DNA of 64,000 nucleotides from Paenibacillus sp. MSJ-34 (GCF_018918005.1 NZ_JAHLPR010000033.1:19447-83446), one strand, 5' to 3'; shown: positions 51,739 through 60,999, counted from the stretch's first letter. Numbers and translations are program-made. The notes: a model not told the origin generated them from the letters alone.

Positions 51739-52908
51739 ATGACTGCGATACAACCTCACGGCGGAACGCTAATCCGGCGGGTCGCAACCGGAGAGGAGCG
51801 CGAACGCTTGCTTCGTGCCGCGGAATCGTTGCGCCGGGTACCGATCGACAGATGGACGATATCCGACTTGGATTTGATCGGAGTCGGCGCGTTCTCGCCG
51901 TTAACGGGATTTATGAATGAGGCGGATTACCGTTCCGTTGTCGATCGAATGCGACTGGCCGACGGCACGGTATGGAGCATTCCGATCACATTGGCCGTGG
52001 ATGAGCAATTGGCCGGTGCGCTGAGCGCGGGCGAGCAGGTTGCGCTTGTTGGCGAGCAAGACGGCGTCGTATACGGCATCATTCAAGTCGAGAGCATATA
52101 CGAAGCCGACCAAGTGGAAGAAGCGGTGAAAGTGTTCAAAACGGCGGATACGAATCATCCGGGCGTTCAGAAACTGTTCGCCAGGCCTGCGCACTATATC
52201 GGGGGAGCCGTTCAAGTGTTGAATCGGCCCGTGCCCGATCAATTCAACGAATATTACTTCGATCCGGCGGAAACGCGCCGCATCTTCGCCGAGAAAGGAT
52301 GGCGCACGGTCGTAGGCTTTCAAACGCGCAATCCGGTTCACCGCGCGCATGAATATATTCAAAAGAGCGCAATGGAGATCGTTGACGCATTATTTTTGAA
52401 TCCGCTTGTCGGCGAGACGAAGTCCGACGACGTACCGGCCGACGTGCGCATGAGAAGCTATGTCGCTTTGCTTGAGCATTATTATCCGAAGGATCGGGTA
52501 TTTTTGGGCGTGTTTCCGGCGGCGATGCGGTATGCCGGGCCGAGAGAGGCGATTTTCCATGCGATGGTGAGGAAAAACTTCGGCTGTACCCATTTCATCG
52601 TCGGACGCGACCATGCCGGTGTCGGCGATTATTACGGCACGTACGAAGCGCAAGAAATATTCAGCCGCTTCACGGCGGAGGAACTGGGCATCACGCTGCT
52701 GTTCTTCGAGCATAGCTTCTATTGTACGAAATGCGGGAATATGGCATCGAGCAAGACATGTCCCCATCCGAAGGAAGATCATTTGACGCTATCGGGCACG
52801 AAAGTGCGCGAGTTGTTGAGAAACGGCGTTTGCCCGCCTCCGGAATTTTCCAGGCCGGCCGTGGCGCAAATCTTAATCGAAGGCATGGCCGAACAAGTCA
52901 TAACCTAA
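51739..52908 (+). CDS. sat: sulfate adenylyltransferase (ATP sulfurylase)
   Basis: 389-residue homo-oligomeric ATP sulfurylase making APS from sulfate and ATP. Catalytic motifs [12 protein letters not shown] and [12 protein letters not shown] are intact; a C-terminal cysteine cluster ([13 protein letters not shown]) is typical of the bacterial form. Follows cysH by 23 nt; product feeds CysH. No sulfate permease is encoded here. Confidence 0.95.
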   Translation: MTAIQPHGGTLIRRVATGEERERLLRAAESLRRVPIDRWTISDLDLIGVGAFSPLTGFMNEADYRSVVDRMRLADGTVWSIPITLAVDEQLAGALSAGEQVALVGEQDGVVYGIIQVESIYEADQVEEAVKVFKTADTNHPGVQKLFARPAHYIGGAVQVLNRPVPDQFNEYYFDPAETRRIFAEKGWRTVVGFQTRNPVHRAHEYIQKSAMEIVDALFLNPLVGETKSDDVPADVRMRSYVALLEHYYPKDRVFLGVFPAAMRYAGPREAIFHAMVRKNFGCTHFIVGRDHAGVGDYYGTYEAQEIFSRFTAEELGITLLFFEHSFYCTKCGNMASSKTCPHPKEDHLTLSGTKVRELLRNGVCPPPEFSRPAVAQILIEGMAEQVIT

Positions 52909-52919
52909 CGTATATTTGT

Positions 52920-52974
52920 CCACCTTATAACATATAGATGATTAGACTCTGTATGGGATAAGGTGGGTTTTTTT
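52920..52974 (+). terminator. sat terminator that contains the cwlD ribosome site
   Basis: CCACCTTAT (52920-52928) pairs with ATAAGGTGG (52958-52966), loop 29 nt, then GTTTTTTT running straight into the cwlD ATG. The 3' arm AAGGTGG is also the only Shine-Dalgarno of cwlD. Confidence 0.8.
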
Positions 52975-53736
52975 ATGGGCAAACAACGCAAACGAACGAT
53001 TTTGTGGATTCGGCTCAGTGATTTGAAACGATGGATGATCGCCGCCTGTCTGCTCGTTTTAATAGTTGCGGTCATGACGTATGAGATCCCCTCGACGAAA
53101 ACGTGGACGTATTGGACGTTGCCTCTATCGGGCAAAGTGATCGTGCTGGATGCCGGGCACGGCGGACCGGACGGAGGCGCGGTTAGCAAGCAAGGCATTA
53201 TCGAAAAAGACATCAATTTGGCCATTACCTTATATTTGCGCGATTATTTGCAGCAGTCCGGCGCCATCGTTCGAATGACGAGGGAAGGCGATTACGATTT
53301 GGCAGGCAAGGATACGAAAATTCTTCGCAGGCGCAAAACGGAAGATTTGATGAAACGAATGGAGATTATCGAGAAGCAGAAGCCGGATCTGATGGTGAGC
53401 ATTCATTTGAACAGTTTTACGTCCGCCCGTTGGAGGGGGGCGCAAACCTTCTATTATCCAAGCCATCCCGATAACGGAAATTTGGCGGCCTTAATCCAGG
53501 AGGAAATCAAGCGCAATCTGGAAAATACCGAACGGGTAGCGAAAGCGGTCGATAGAGACGTATATCTGTTGAAAATGACCAAAGCGCCTTCCGCGCTTGT
53601 GGAGGTAGGGTTTCTGTCGCACCCGCAGGAGTCGCGCCTGCTCGCGGACGAGGAATACCAACGGAAAGTGGCCGCGTCGATCTACAAAGGGATATTGCGT
53701 TACAGCGCCGGGGAGAAAATGCCAACGAGCAAATAA
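52975..53736 (+). CDS. cwlD: N-acetylmuramoyl-L-alanine amidase CwlD
   Basis: 253-residue amidase_3 enzyme needed, with PdaA, to make muramic-delta-lactam in spore cortex. One N-terminal signal/anchor helix (about 18-36). Zinc ligands are seen in DAGHGGPDGG (His), the IEKDINLA region (Glu), SIHLNS (His), with the catalytic Glu in VEVGFLSH. ATG 52975 lies 8 nt after AAGGTGG; GTG 52963 overlaps that site. Confidence 0.93.
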   Translation: MGKQRKRTILWIRLSDLKRWMIAACLLVLIVAVMTYEIPSTKTWTYWTLPLSGKVIVLDAGHGGPDGGAVSKQGIIEKDINLAITLYLRDYLQQSGAIVRMTREGDYDLAGKDTKILRRRKTEDLMKRMEIIEKQKPDLMVSIHLNSFTSARWRGAQTFYYPSHPDNGNLAALIQEEIKRNLENTERVAKAVDRDVYLLKMTKAPSALVEVGFLSHPQESRLLADEEYQRKVAASIYKGILRYSAGEKMPTSK

Positions 53737-53794
53737 CTATGCTATAATGAAATCGCAAGCTGTAAATTTTGATAAAAGTTGAGGTGCTGGCATC

Positions 53795-54931
53795 ATGGTC
53801 TCCAGGGAACAAGTGATAGAGTCGTTGCAGACGGTAACCGATCCGATTTTACATAAAAGCCTGACCGAGCTGCAATTGATTCGCGACATTATGGCGAAAG
53901 AAGATAAAATCGCTTTAACCGTAATCGGTTCGACCGAAGACGAAGGGTTGCGGTCGGCGTTGCGTGAGCAAATTGTCGGCAAATTGCGCGAGATTGGCGC
54001 CGTGGACGTACATGTGCGCTTCCGTTCCATGTCGGATCGCGAGCGGGCCGAAGCGGAGGCGATCGCGTCAGGGAAAGGCCAGGCTGCGGAGGAACAGAGC
54101 GCAAACGGCGGACCGGCAGCCGCTCCGGTGAAAGGGCATGGTGCGGGGTTGGAGAAGCATCCGCTGCTTAATCCGAACAATAAGGTAACGTTTATCGCTG
54201 TCGCCAGCGGCAAGGGCGGAGTCGGCAAATCGACCGTTACGGCGAACTTGGCCGTCGCATTGGCGCGCCAAGGGAAAAAGGTCGGATTGATCGATGCCGA
54301 CATTTACGGGTTTAGCATACCGGATATGATGGGGATCGAAGAGAGACCGGCCGTATCCGACGATTTGATTGCACCGATCGAACGATTCGGCGTGAAAGTG
54401 ATGTCCACCGGTTTCTTCGTCGAGGAGAACAGTCCAGTCGTCTGGAGAGGGCCGAAACTTGGCAAAATGCTGCGCAGCTTCTTAAGCGAAGTGAACTGGG
54501 GCGAGCTGGATTTTATGCTGCTGGACTTGCCGCCGGGAACAGGGGATATCGCGCTTGACGTTCACCAAATGATCCCGCAAAGCAAAGAAATTATCGTGAC
54601 GACTCCGCATGCGACGGCTGCGTTCGTTGCCGCGCGCGCGGGAACGATGGCAATCCAAACCAATCATGAAATTATCGGCGTTATCGAAAATATGGCCTAT
54701 TACGAATGCGGGTCTTGCGGCAATAAAGATTATATATTCGGCCGCGGCGGCGGAGCCAAATTGGCGGAATCGCTTCACTGCGATCTGCTCGCGCAAATAC
54801 CGCTGGGCATTCCCGATAATCATCCGTCGGAACCCGATTTCTCTCCTTCCGTATATAAAGCCGAATCGGATACCGGACGGATTTATTTGGACGTTGCGGC
54901 GAAAATCATCGATAAATGCCAGCAGGACTGA
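53795..54931 (+). CDS. salA: Mrp/NBP35-family P-loop ATPase (SalA)
   Basis: 378 residues. An N-terminal MIP18/DUF59 domain (about 1-85) precedes the ParA/Mrp ATPase with deviant Walker A ASGKGGVGKSTV, IDADIYGFSIPDMMG and a CxxC pair (CGSCGNKDY) that in Mrp proteins holds an Fe-S cluster. Bacillus SalA is also a transcriptional regulator. Same cwlD-salA-gerD order as Bacillus. Stop codon lies inside the terminator stem. Confidence 0.92.
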   Translation: MVSREQVIESLQTVTDPILHKSLTELQLIRDIMAKEDKIALTVIGSTEDEGLRSALREQIVGKLREIGAVDVHVRFRSMSDRERAEAEAIASGKGQAAEEQSANGGPAAAPVKGHGAGLEKHPLLNPNNKVTFIAVASGKGGVGKSTVTANLAVALARQGKKVGLIDADIYGFSIPDMMGIEERPAVSDDLIAPIERFGVKVMSTGFFVEENSPVVWRGPKLGKMLRSFLSEVNWGELDFMLLDLPPGTGDIALDVHQMIPQSKEIIVTTPHATAAFVAARAGTMAIQTNHEIIGVIENMAYYECGSCGNKDYIFGRGGGAKLAESLHCDLLAQIPLGIPDNHPSEPDFSPSVYKAESDTGRIYLDVAAKIIDKCQQD

Positions 54932-54960
54932 CGGGAAACCGTCAGTCCTTTCTTCTTGAA
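54924..54960 (+). terminator. terminator between salA and gerD
   Basis: AGGACTGACGG-GAAA-CCGTCAGTCCT, an 11-bp perfect stem with a GAAA loop, then TTCTTCTT. It stands between convergent genes; the salA TGA is in the left arm. Confidence 0.92.
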
Positions 54961-54963
54961 CCT

Positions 54964-55719
54964 TTATCTGCTGCCTTCTCCTTCTCCTTCTCCTTCGCCG
55001 CCTTCTCCTTCGCCGCCTTCGCCTTGTTCATCCTGCCGCTGGTCGCCGCCTTCCTTGCCCTGGCCCTTTTCTTTTTTGCCGCCTTCTTGTCCTTTTTTCT
55101 CTTTTTCGACTTTCGGCCGCAATTCATCTTGTACGACGGTGCGCAACAGTTCCATGACTTGCATTTTGAACATCGGGTTTTGCATCGTTTCCTGCATAAC
55201 GGTCATCGTTTGCTTGCGGAATTCAGGTCCTTTGGTCAAGTCGAGGAACATTTTCATGATCTCCGGCGACTTCATAATATCGGCAACGGATTGCTGATAC
55301 GTCGGATCCTTGATTAGCTCTTTATGCAACTGTTTATTTTGCGATTGAATCGCTTTGGAGAAATCGCCGGCGAATTTCGGGTCGGTCATTACTTTTTCGA
55401 TTTCTTTTTTATATTCCGGAGACGTTAGAACATCCTTAACAGTCAACCTCATTTGCTCAATCCCTTGGGTCCCCAGCATTTTCATTTGCATGCCTGCGGA
55501 GCCTCCGGATCCGCCGCCTTCGCTTCCGCCGCCGGACCCGCCCGACGAAGCTTCCTCAATCGCCTTTTTTCCCTCGTCGGTTTTCAAAATGTCAACGACC
55601 ATCGATTTTAACTCTTTGTAGTTGGGTTGACCGCTGGAAGCTTGCTGACCTGAACCGCATGCAGTTACCACCATTAACATCAGAAATATAGATAAGATAC
55701 GGGTCACGGATGCGTTCAT
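54964..55719 (-). CDS. gerD: spore germination lipoprotein GerD
   Basis: 251-residue lipoprotein; GerD clusters germinant receptors in the spore inner membrane. Signal ends in the lipobox VTAC (Cys at residue 21). The central helical core (KSMVVDILKTDEGKKAIEEA, SPEYKKEIEKVMTDPKF, SPEIMKMFLDLTKGPEF) fits GerD. Two low-complexity insertions are odd: GGSGGGSEGGGSGGSAG (about 61-77) and a Lys-rich then Gly/Glu-only tail ending GEGEGEGEGSR. It is longer than the roughly 185-residue Bacillus protein. Convergent with salA. Confidence 0.88.
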   Translation of the reverse strand: MNASVTRILSIFLMLMVVTACGSGQQASSGQPNYKELKSMVVDILKTDEGKKAIEEASSGGSGGGSEGGGSGGSAGMQMKMLGTQGIEQMRLTVKDVLTSPEYKKEIEKVMTDPKFAGDFSKAIQSQNKQLHKELIKDPTYQQSVADIMKSPEIMKMFLDLTKGPEFRKQTMTVMQETMQNPMFKMQVMELLRTVVQDELRPKVEKEKKGQEGGKKEKGQGKEGGDQRQDEQGEGGEGEGGEGEGEGEGSR

Positions 55720-55908
55720 CGCTTGCTGATCTCCCTTCGTTTCGCAATGTATGTTTTATTTTCCATGTTTATCAGTCCCCGTGTCGTGGCTTTTATTATC
55801 ATTTAATAACTGTAGTATGTGAGGCTTGCATCTGTTTTATGTTGCAGGAGAAACGGCCTTTTATTGATTCCGCTGGAGATTATCGCCAAACAAACAATTT
55901 CTGAAACT

Positions 55909-55951
55909 AAAAAAATCGCCCTCCAACCAAACCGAGTCGGATAAGGGCGAT
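55909..55951 (-). terminator. terminator of pdaB
   Basis: On the minus strand ATCGCCCT (revcomp of 55944-55951) pairs with AGGGCGAT, loop about 21 nt, then TTTTTTT. The rest of 55720-55908 shows no gene. Confidence 0.82.
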
Positions 55952-55963
55952 CGTTCCGATATG

Positions 55964-56767
55964 TTACATTCCGGCTGCATCGTTTAACATGTCCATAATT
56001 GCCGGCTGATCCTGAATTTGTTTGTTTTGCAATTCGGTTTGGTTAATCAATTCGGTAACGGTCACGAATTCGTATCCTTGCTCGCGCAATTGATCGATTA
56101 TGGCAGGCAACGCTTCATGCGTTTGATTGCATGAGTCGCTTGCATGCATAAGAACGATGTCGCCCGGATGTGCTTTCGTTACGACGCGTTCGATAATTTT
56201 TTCCGTACCGATATTTTGCCAATCCATCGAATCCGTATCCCATTGAATGACTTTATAATTCATTTCGTCCGCGATGCGCAGCACCTTTTTGTCAAAATCG
56301 CCGTTGGGCAGGCGGATCAAGTTCGGTTGTTTTCCGGTTATTTCGGTTAAAATATGATGGGCGGTTTGGATTTGATTGCGGATCTCTTCTTCGTCCAACA
56401 TACTGTAATTGACATGTTTATGCCCATGACTGCCAATTTCGAATCCCGAATCGGCGATTTTCTTCACCACTTCGGGATGGGTTTTGCTCCAAGGGGAAGA
56501 GAGGAAAAATGTCGCTTTCTGCACGCCTTTTTCTTGCAAAATGTTGATGATCGGTTCGGCGCGCTTATCGCCCCAACTGATGTCGAAGGTAAGCGCAATT
56601 ACCTTTTTTTCGGTTGGAACGCTGTAAATCGCGGAAGGGGCTCCTTGGGAGAAAACCGTAATATTGTCGCTTTCGATGTATACGACACCAATGGCGAATA
56701 CGAGAGCAACGACCAGAAAAAAATATCGTTTTATTTTTTTTCCGCTTAATACATAAAAAAAGTTCAT
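55964..56767 (-). CDS. pdaB: polysaccharide deacetylase family sporulation protein PdaB
   Basis: 267 residues with one N-terminal membrane anchor (about 14-32). The NodB domain has ALTFDISWGDKRA in place of the canonical TFDDG, the metal-site SHGHKHVNYS (HxxxH type) and RLPNGDFD. Bacillus PdaB, required for spore integrity, has the same TFDIS variant, so this is a family trait and activity may be atypical. Gene order salA-gerD-pdaB is preserved. Confidence 0.9.
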   Translation of the reverse strand: MNFFYVLSGKKIKRYFFLVVALVFAIGVVYIESDNITVFSQGAPSAIYSVPTEKKVIALTFDISWGDKRAEPIINILQEKGVQKATFFLSSPWSKTHPEVVKKIADSGFEIGSHGHKHVNYSMLDEEEIRNQIQTAHHILTEITGKQPNLIRLPNGDFDKKVLRIADEMNYKVIQWDTDSMDWQNIGTEKIIERVVTKAHPGDIVLMHASDSCNQTHEALPAIIDQLREQGYEFVTVTELINQTELQNKQIQDQPAIMDMLNDAAGM

Positions 56768-56992
56768 ACATCCAATGCTCCTTTCGTACTTACATGGAAT
56801 TAAGACGGCTTACAGCCAAGCAATTGGCTTGTTTCTATCAATTGTATGCTCGTACGACCCAGATATGATTCGGAAAGGAATGCAATTATTCCGATTTTTG
56901 TTTACAATATTCAACGAAAACGCCGTTTGCCGCCGTTGCCCGCAATCGTCGGTTTATGGCCAGACGGCAGACAGGTGAAGGGAGAGGATGTT

Positions 56993-57628
56993 TTGTTCGG
57001 TTTAGGCGCAGTTTGGAAGCATTTTAGAGTAATGAGAGGATATATTCTCGTATCCGCGCTGCTGTTTGCGGCAGGCATCGCGTTCGGAGCGACCCCTGCG
57101 GTATCGGCCGCGCTGGAATCTTTTTTGGCGCAACAAGTGCAAGGTTTGAGCGAAATTCAGAAGATGCTTGCCGAGCAGGAAAATACGCAGTTGGCGACTT
57201 TTATTTTTATTTTTCTCAACAATTCCATTAAAGCGGTATTTGTCATTTTCCTCGGCGCCGTTCTTGGCATTGCTCCGGTTCTATTCCTCGTTGTGAACGG
57301 ATTGCTGGTCGGTTTCGTCGTCCAAATAAGCGCGGCGCAATACAGCAGCGTGTGGGAATTGATTGTGAAAGGCTTGCTGCCGCATGGGATTCTGGAAATT
57401 CCGGCGATTATTATCGCCTGCGCTTACGGTATGCGCTTCGGCATTTTATTGATTCAAAGCATCGGTTGGTCGTTGACTCCCAAACGAGCGGAGATCGGCG
57501 ACAGCCTCGGAGAGTTCATGATGCGCAGTCTCGCCGTTTCCGTCTGGATTGTCGTCGCTTTATTCGTGGCCGCTGTCATCGAGAGCACGTTCACGATGTG
57601 GCTCATGCAGACGGTGAAGGCAAGCTGA
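56993..57628 (+). CDS. SpoIIM/DUF95-family membrane protein
   Basis: 211 residues with about five transmembrane helices (segments near 20-40, 75-105, 110-125, 140-160, 185-205). In Bacillus, SpoIIM forms part of the engulfment DMP peptidoglycan machine; relation to that exact protein is inferred from family and length (Bacillus 214). TTG 56993 is chosen because GGAGAGG is 5 nt upstream; longer forms back to 56846 have no ribosome site. It occupies the position of kbaA in Bacillus but is not recognisably KbaA. Confidence 0.8.
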   Translation: MFGLGAVWKHFRVMRGYILVSALLFAAGIAFGATPAVSAALESFLAQQVQGLSEIQKMLAEQENTQLATFIFIFLNNSIKAVFVIFLGAVLGIAPVLFLVVNGLLVGFVVQISAAQYSSVWELIVKGLLPHGILEIPAIIIACAYGMRFGILLIQSIGWSLTPKRAEIGDSLGEFMMRSLAVSVWIVVALFVAAVIESTFTMWLMQTVKAS

Positions 57629-57667
57629 CGGAGAGGGGCAATTTGCCCACAAAAATAAACATTCGAT

Positions 57668-57697
57668 TTGACAGTACGCAGCCATTTCCTCTATCAT
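57668..57697 (+). promoter_or_regulatory. promoter of the GntR regulator gene
   Basis: TTGACA (57668-57673), 18-nt spacer, TATCAT (57692-57697), 34 nt before the ATG. Confidence 0.6.
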
Positions 57698-57730
57698 TTA
57701 ATCAATATTCTTCAAGAGGAGGGGATGGGA

Positions 57731-58420
57731 ATGAAACCGGTTAAAAGAGAACTAGTTCATGAATTAGCTGCCAAGGAGCTTCAAAACTATATCCATGAGC
57801 AGCGATTCAAGGAAGGAGACAAGCTGCCGTCTCTGGAAGAGCTATGCAATATGCTGCAGGTTGGCAGATCCTCCATGCGTGAAGCCCTTCGATACCTTGA
57901 GGCGATGGAAGTCATCGAGATGATTAATGGAAAGGGCATCTACGTAAAGGATGTTGATACATACCGTTTTTCTGCCAAGGTGAAGGGCGAAAACTTCAAA
58001 CAGATACTGCTGCATGTGCTGGAGGTTCGGCGAGGCCTGGAAGGGCAATGCGTGGAGTTGGCAGCTTCGCGGGCGACTCCGGAGGATATCGCTCAGATGG
58101 AGTACTTTTTGAAGGAAATGAAGCGATTGGATGAGATTCAAGGAGATAAATCGCAATTTGATATGCATTTTCATCGGACGATCTTTAAAGCTTCCGGAAA
58201 TCCGGTAATGGAGAGCGTAATCAATTCCGTATGGGATATGATGGAGCATTTCTGGAAATATCCGTTCGGCAAGAAGGACATTTTCGATGATACGCTGGAA
58301 TATCACTTTACAATCGCAGAGGCGATTAAGAACAAGGATGCGGTTAAAGCGCGGCAAGAATTTAATTTAATGATGGATTTAATTGAAACCGACATTCACA
58401 AGGCATCTCAGAATAGTTAG
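57731..58420 (+). CDS. GntR-family regulator, FadR/FCD subfamily
   Basis: 229 residues. The N-terminal winged helix (about 8-75) contains KEGDKLPSLEELCNMLQVGR and SSMREALRYLEAMEVIEMI; the C-terminal FCD all-helical domain (about 85-220) has the metal/ligand histidine pattern DMHFHRTIF...HFWKYPF...EYHFTIAEAI. ATG 57731 follows GAGGAGGGG by 8 nt (ATG 57725 is too close). Probable repressor of the downstream transporter operon through the twin operators at 58544 and 58585; ligand unknown. Confidence 0.88.
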   Translation: MKPVKRELVHELAAKELQNYIHEQRFKEGDKLPSLEELCNMLQVGRSSMREALRYLEAMEVIEMINGKGIYVKDVDTYRFSAKVKGENFKQILLHVLEVRRGLEGQCVELAASRATPEDIAQMEYFLKEMKRLDEIQGDKSQFDMHFHRTIFKASGNPVMESVINSVWDMMEHFWKYPFGKKDIFDDTLEYHFTIAEAIKNKDAVKARQEFNLMMDLIETDIHKASQNS

Positions 58421-58511
58421 TCATTCTTCCCTCTGCCGTATTCCTCAACACATCCGAAATGAACTTTTAGTCTTGCACATGTAGCAGATATCAGTGTAGC
58501 GAATATGTATC

Positions 58512-58540
58512 TTTACCCAAACTAGGCACTATGCTATAAT
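58512..58540 (+). promoter_or_regulatory. promoter of the ABC-PLP operon
   Basis: TTTACC (58512-58517), 17-nt spacer, TATAAT (58535-58540) with TGC just before it (extended -10). Transcription would begin within the first operator. Confidence 0.8.
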
Positions 58541-58543
58541 TTA

Positions 58544-58605
58544 CCTATCAGATAGGATGATAGACAGAAAGGTTTTTTCTTCAACCTATCTGATAGGATG
58601 ACAGA
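58544..58605 (+). promoter_or_regulatory. twin palindromic operators CCTATC-W-GATAGG
   Basis: Two copies of a 21-bp word: a 13-bp perfect palindrome (58544-58556 and 58585-58597) followed by ATGAYAGA. Starts are 41 bp apart, about four helical turns. The first covers the expected +1, a classic repression position. The best candidate binder is the GntR/FCD protein encoded just upstream. Confidence 0.75.
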
Positions 58606-58666
58606 TGGATTGATTGTTTATCGTTTTACTAGCTACATCACTTCTTACTAAGGGGGCAGTTGTTTC

Positions 58667-59983
58667 ATGATGAGAATGAAAAAGGTAGTGAGTTTGGTTC
58701 TAATCACTGCATTGTTGCTTGTATTGGCAGCATGCGGCAGTAAGGAAAACAGCAATTCTGGATCGGACAATACTAAAGGCGAGCAAGTGAAGCTTACAAT
58801 GGTTGAAAGCCTATCAAGTCCAAAACGTACTGAATTTTTAAAGCAATCGATTGCTGAGTTTGAAAAACAAAATCCGAATATTAAAGTTGAGTTGATCTCC
58901 CCTCCGCTAGAGAGTGCGGATAACAAAATCAATCAAATGCTGGCGGCTAAACAAGACGTTGACGTTCTCGAGGTTCGCGACATTACAGTCGCACAATTCG
59001 TAAACAATAGTTACCTTGAGAGCCTTGAGCCTTATGTGAGCAATTGGGCGGATTATAGCACGCTTTCTATAAGCGCTCTCACAATGGCTAAGGACATTAA
59101 TAATACAGCGTACTACATCCCTTACGGTATTTACCAAAGAGAGCTGTTTTACCGTACGGATTTGTTCGCTGAGAAAAATCTAAAGGTTCCTACAACTTGG
59201 GAGGAGCTTTATGAGGTAGGCAAAGCACTTACAGATCCTTCTCAAAATAAATATGGCTATTCCTTCCGCGGCGGCGCCGGCGCTGAGCAATATATGACGC
59301 AAATCGTTCAGGACTATAACGGAAGCAATGTTAACCCTGGAGATTCCGTATTCAATAATGACGGCTCTACGATTTTCTCAACACCAGGCGCAATTGAAGC
59401 GCTTGAGCTATACAAAAAGATTTATAAAGAAATCTCTCCTCCAGACTCTGCAAACTGGGCATTCTCTGAGCAGGTACAAGGCTTTACGAGCGGAACAACA
59501 GCTATGCTGATCCAAGACCCGGATACGATTGAGTCTATAGCAACTGCGCTTAATGAAGATCAATGGGCTTCTGCACCGCTTCCAACTGGTCCAGACGGCG
59601 TATCTCACTTTGTGCTTGGTTCCGCCGGGTGGGGGATGACTTCGCACTCCAAGCATAAAGATGAAGCATGGAAGCTGATTGAATTCCTGTCTTCTCCGGA
59701 GCAAAACCTTGCTTTCTCCAAGACAGCAGGCATCATTCCTATTCATACAACAGCTTCTGATGACGAATTCTTCAAAGTTGGCGCGTATGCACCATACATC
59801 GAAATGGCTAATAAACCGGAGCAATTCGTTGGCGTTAAGCCATTCACTAACTACAAGGGCTACCAATTGTATAAACAAGCAGGAACAGAAAAGGGACAAG
59901 CCTTCCTATTCGATCGTGTCTCCGCAGAGGATCTGGCTAAGGAATTCGATGAATTCTGGATTAACGAGAAAGCTAACCAATAG
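58667..59983 (+). CDS. sugar-type ABC transporter substrate-binding lipoprotein
   Basis: 438-residue extracellular binding protein, SBP_bac_1/CUT1 class. Signal peptide with lipobox LAAC (Cys at about residue 23). KLTMVESLSSPKRTEFLKQSI begins the mature fold; ALELYKKIYKE and HFVLGSAGWGMTSHSKHKDEAW are typical of maltose/multiple-sugar binders. AAGGGGGCAG precedes the start. First gene of the operon controlled by the operators upstream; the ligand cannot be read from the sequence. Confidence 0.88.
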   Translation: MMRMKKVVSLVLITALLLVLAACGSKENSNSGSDNTKGEQVKLTMVESLSSPKRTEFLKQSIAEFEKQNPNIKVELISPPLESADNKINQMLAAKQDVDVLEVRDITVAQFVNNSYLESLEPYVSNWADYSTLSISALTMAKDINNTAYYIPYGIYQRELFYRTDLFAEKNLKVPTTWEELYEVGKALTDPSQNKYGYSFRGGAGAEQYMTQIVQDYNGSNVNPGDSVFNNDGSTIFSTPGAIEALELYKKIYKEISPPDSANWAFSEQVQGFTSGTTAMLIQDPDTIESIATALNEDQWASAPLPTGPDGVSHFVLGSAGWGMTSHSKHKDEAWKLIEFLSSPEQNLAFSKTAGIIPIHTTASDDEFFKVGAYAPYIEMANKPEQFVGVKPFTNYKGYQLYKQAGTEKGQAFLFDRVSAEDLAKEFDEFWINEKANQ

Positions 59984-60020
59984 TCTCGAAGCTAAACAAT
60001 ATTCTCACAATGCAAACTCG

Positions 60021-60050
60021 TTCGTGGGCAGTCATGATACTGCCCGCGAA
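60021..60050 (+). promoter_or_regulatory. intercistronic hairpin after the binding-protein gene
   Basis: TTCGTGGGCAGT pairs with ACTGCCCGCGAA (12 bp, one G-U), loop 6 nt, no U-tract. Such stems stabilise the upstream mRNA so that binding protein exceeds permease. Confidence 0.65.
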
Positions 60051-60078
60051 CCATCTACATGTCGGAGGTAAGCAGCCC

Positions 60079-60999
60079 ATGTCCACTTCAGCAACACGAA
60101 GAAAAATGGTTAAGGCAGAAAAGTCCAAAATGCGGTTTGTCATCGCGTGTCTCGCACCGGCATTGCTTCTTGTTCTCGGCTTTACCTACTACCCAATGCT
60201 TAGAGGGGTAGTTATGGCATTTCAAAGCTACAGTCTATTCAATCTCTCGGATGTAAAGTTCATCGGGCTTGATAATTTTAGAGATGTTATGAGCAACGAT
60301 AGCTTTTGGCTGGCGCTGAAAAATAGCGTAAGCTGGGTATTTATTTCGCTTTTCTTCCAGTTTACAATGGGCTTCTCTATCGCGTTATTACTGAAAAAGC
60401 AATTTTTCGGCAGAGGCGTATATCAGGGCTTCGCATTTTTCCCTTGGGCGATGTCCGGCTTTCTGATCGGTCTGATCTGGCGCTGGCTGTTCAACGGGCA
60501 AATTGGCGTAATTAATGACTTGTTAATAAAGATTGGGATGACTGATACGCCTATTCCGTTCTTGTCCAGTCCCTCATGGGGAATGTTTGCGGTAATCGTT
60601 GCGAATATTTGGTACGGAGTGGCTTTCTTTGCCATTATGCTGCTGGCGGCACTTCAGTCAGTACCTGAGGAAATCTATGAGGCAGCGGACATGGATGGAA
60701 CCAATCGCATTCAAAAGCTTTACCATATTACGATTCCTTACATTTTGCCTACGATTCTAACCACTGTAATTTTGCGTATTATTTGGATTATGAATTTCCC
60801 TGATTTGATTTACTCTATGACAAATGGCGGCCCTGCAGGCAGCACGCATATTCTATCTACTTTTATGATGGATAAAATTTTGTTCGGTGGAGATTACGGC
60901 AAGGCGGCAGCAGTCGGGCTCATCATGATGGTCATTCTGTTCCTGTTCATGTTCTTTTATTTCGCCGCTACTAAGCATGAAAAGGCAGGGGATTTCTAA
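60079..60999 (+). CDS. ABC transporter permease, CUT1 (UgpA/MalF type)
   Basis: 306-residue permease with about six transmembrane helices. The coupling loop is EEIYEAADMDGTNRIQKLYHITIPYILP. ATG 60079 follows CGGAGGTAAGC; ATG 60010 lies in the intercistronic hairpin region. Its stop overlaps the start of the second permease (TAATG). Confidence 0.9.
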   Translation: MSTSATRRKMVKAEKSKMRFVIACLAPALLLVLGFTYYPMLRGVVMAFQSYSLFNLSDVKFIGLDNFRDVMSNDSFWLALKNSVSWVFISLFFQFTMGFSIALLLKKQFFGRGVYQGFAFFPWAMSGFLIGLIWRWLFNGQIGVINDLLIKIGMTDTPIPFLSSPSWGMFAVIVANIWYGVAFFAIMLLAALQSVPEEIYEAADMDGTNRIQKLYHITIPYILPTILTTVILRIIWIMNFPDLIYSMTNGGPAGSTHILSTFMMDKILFGGDYGKAAAVGLIMMVILFLFMFFYFAATKHEKAGDF

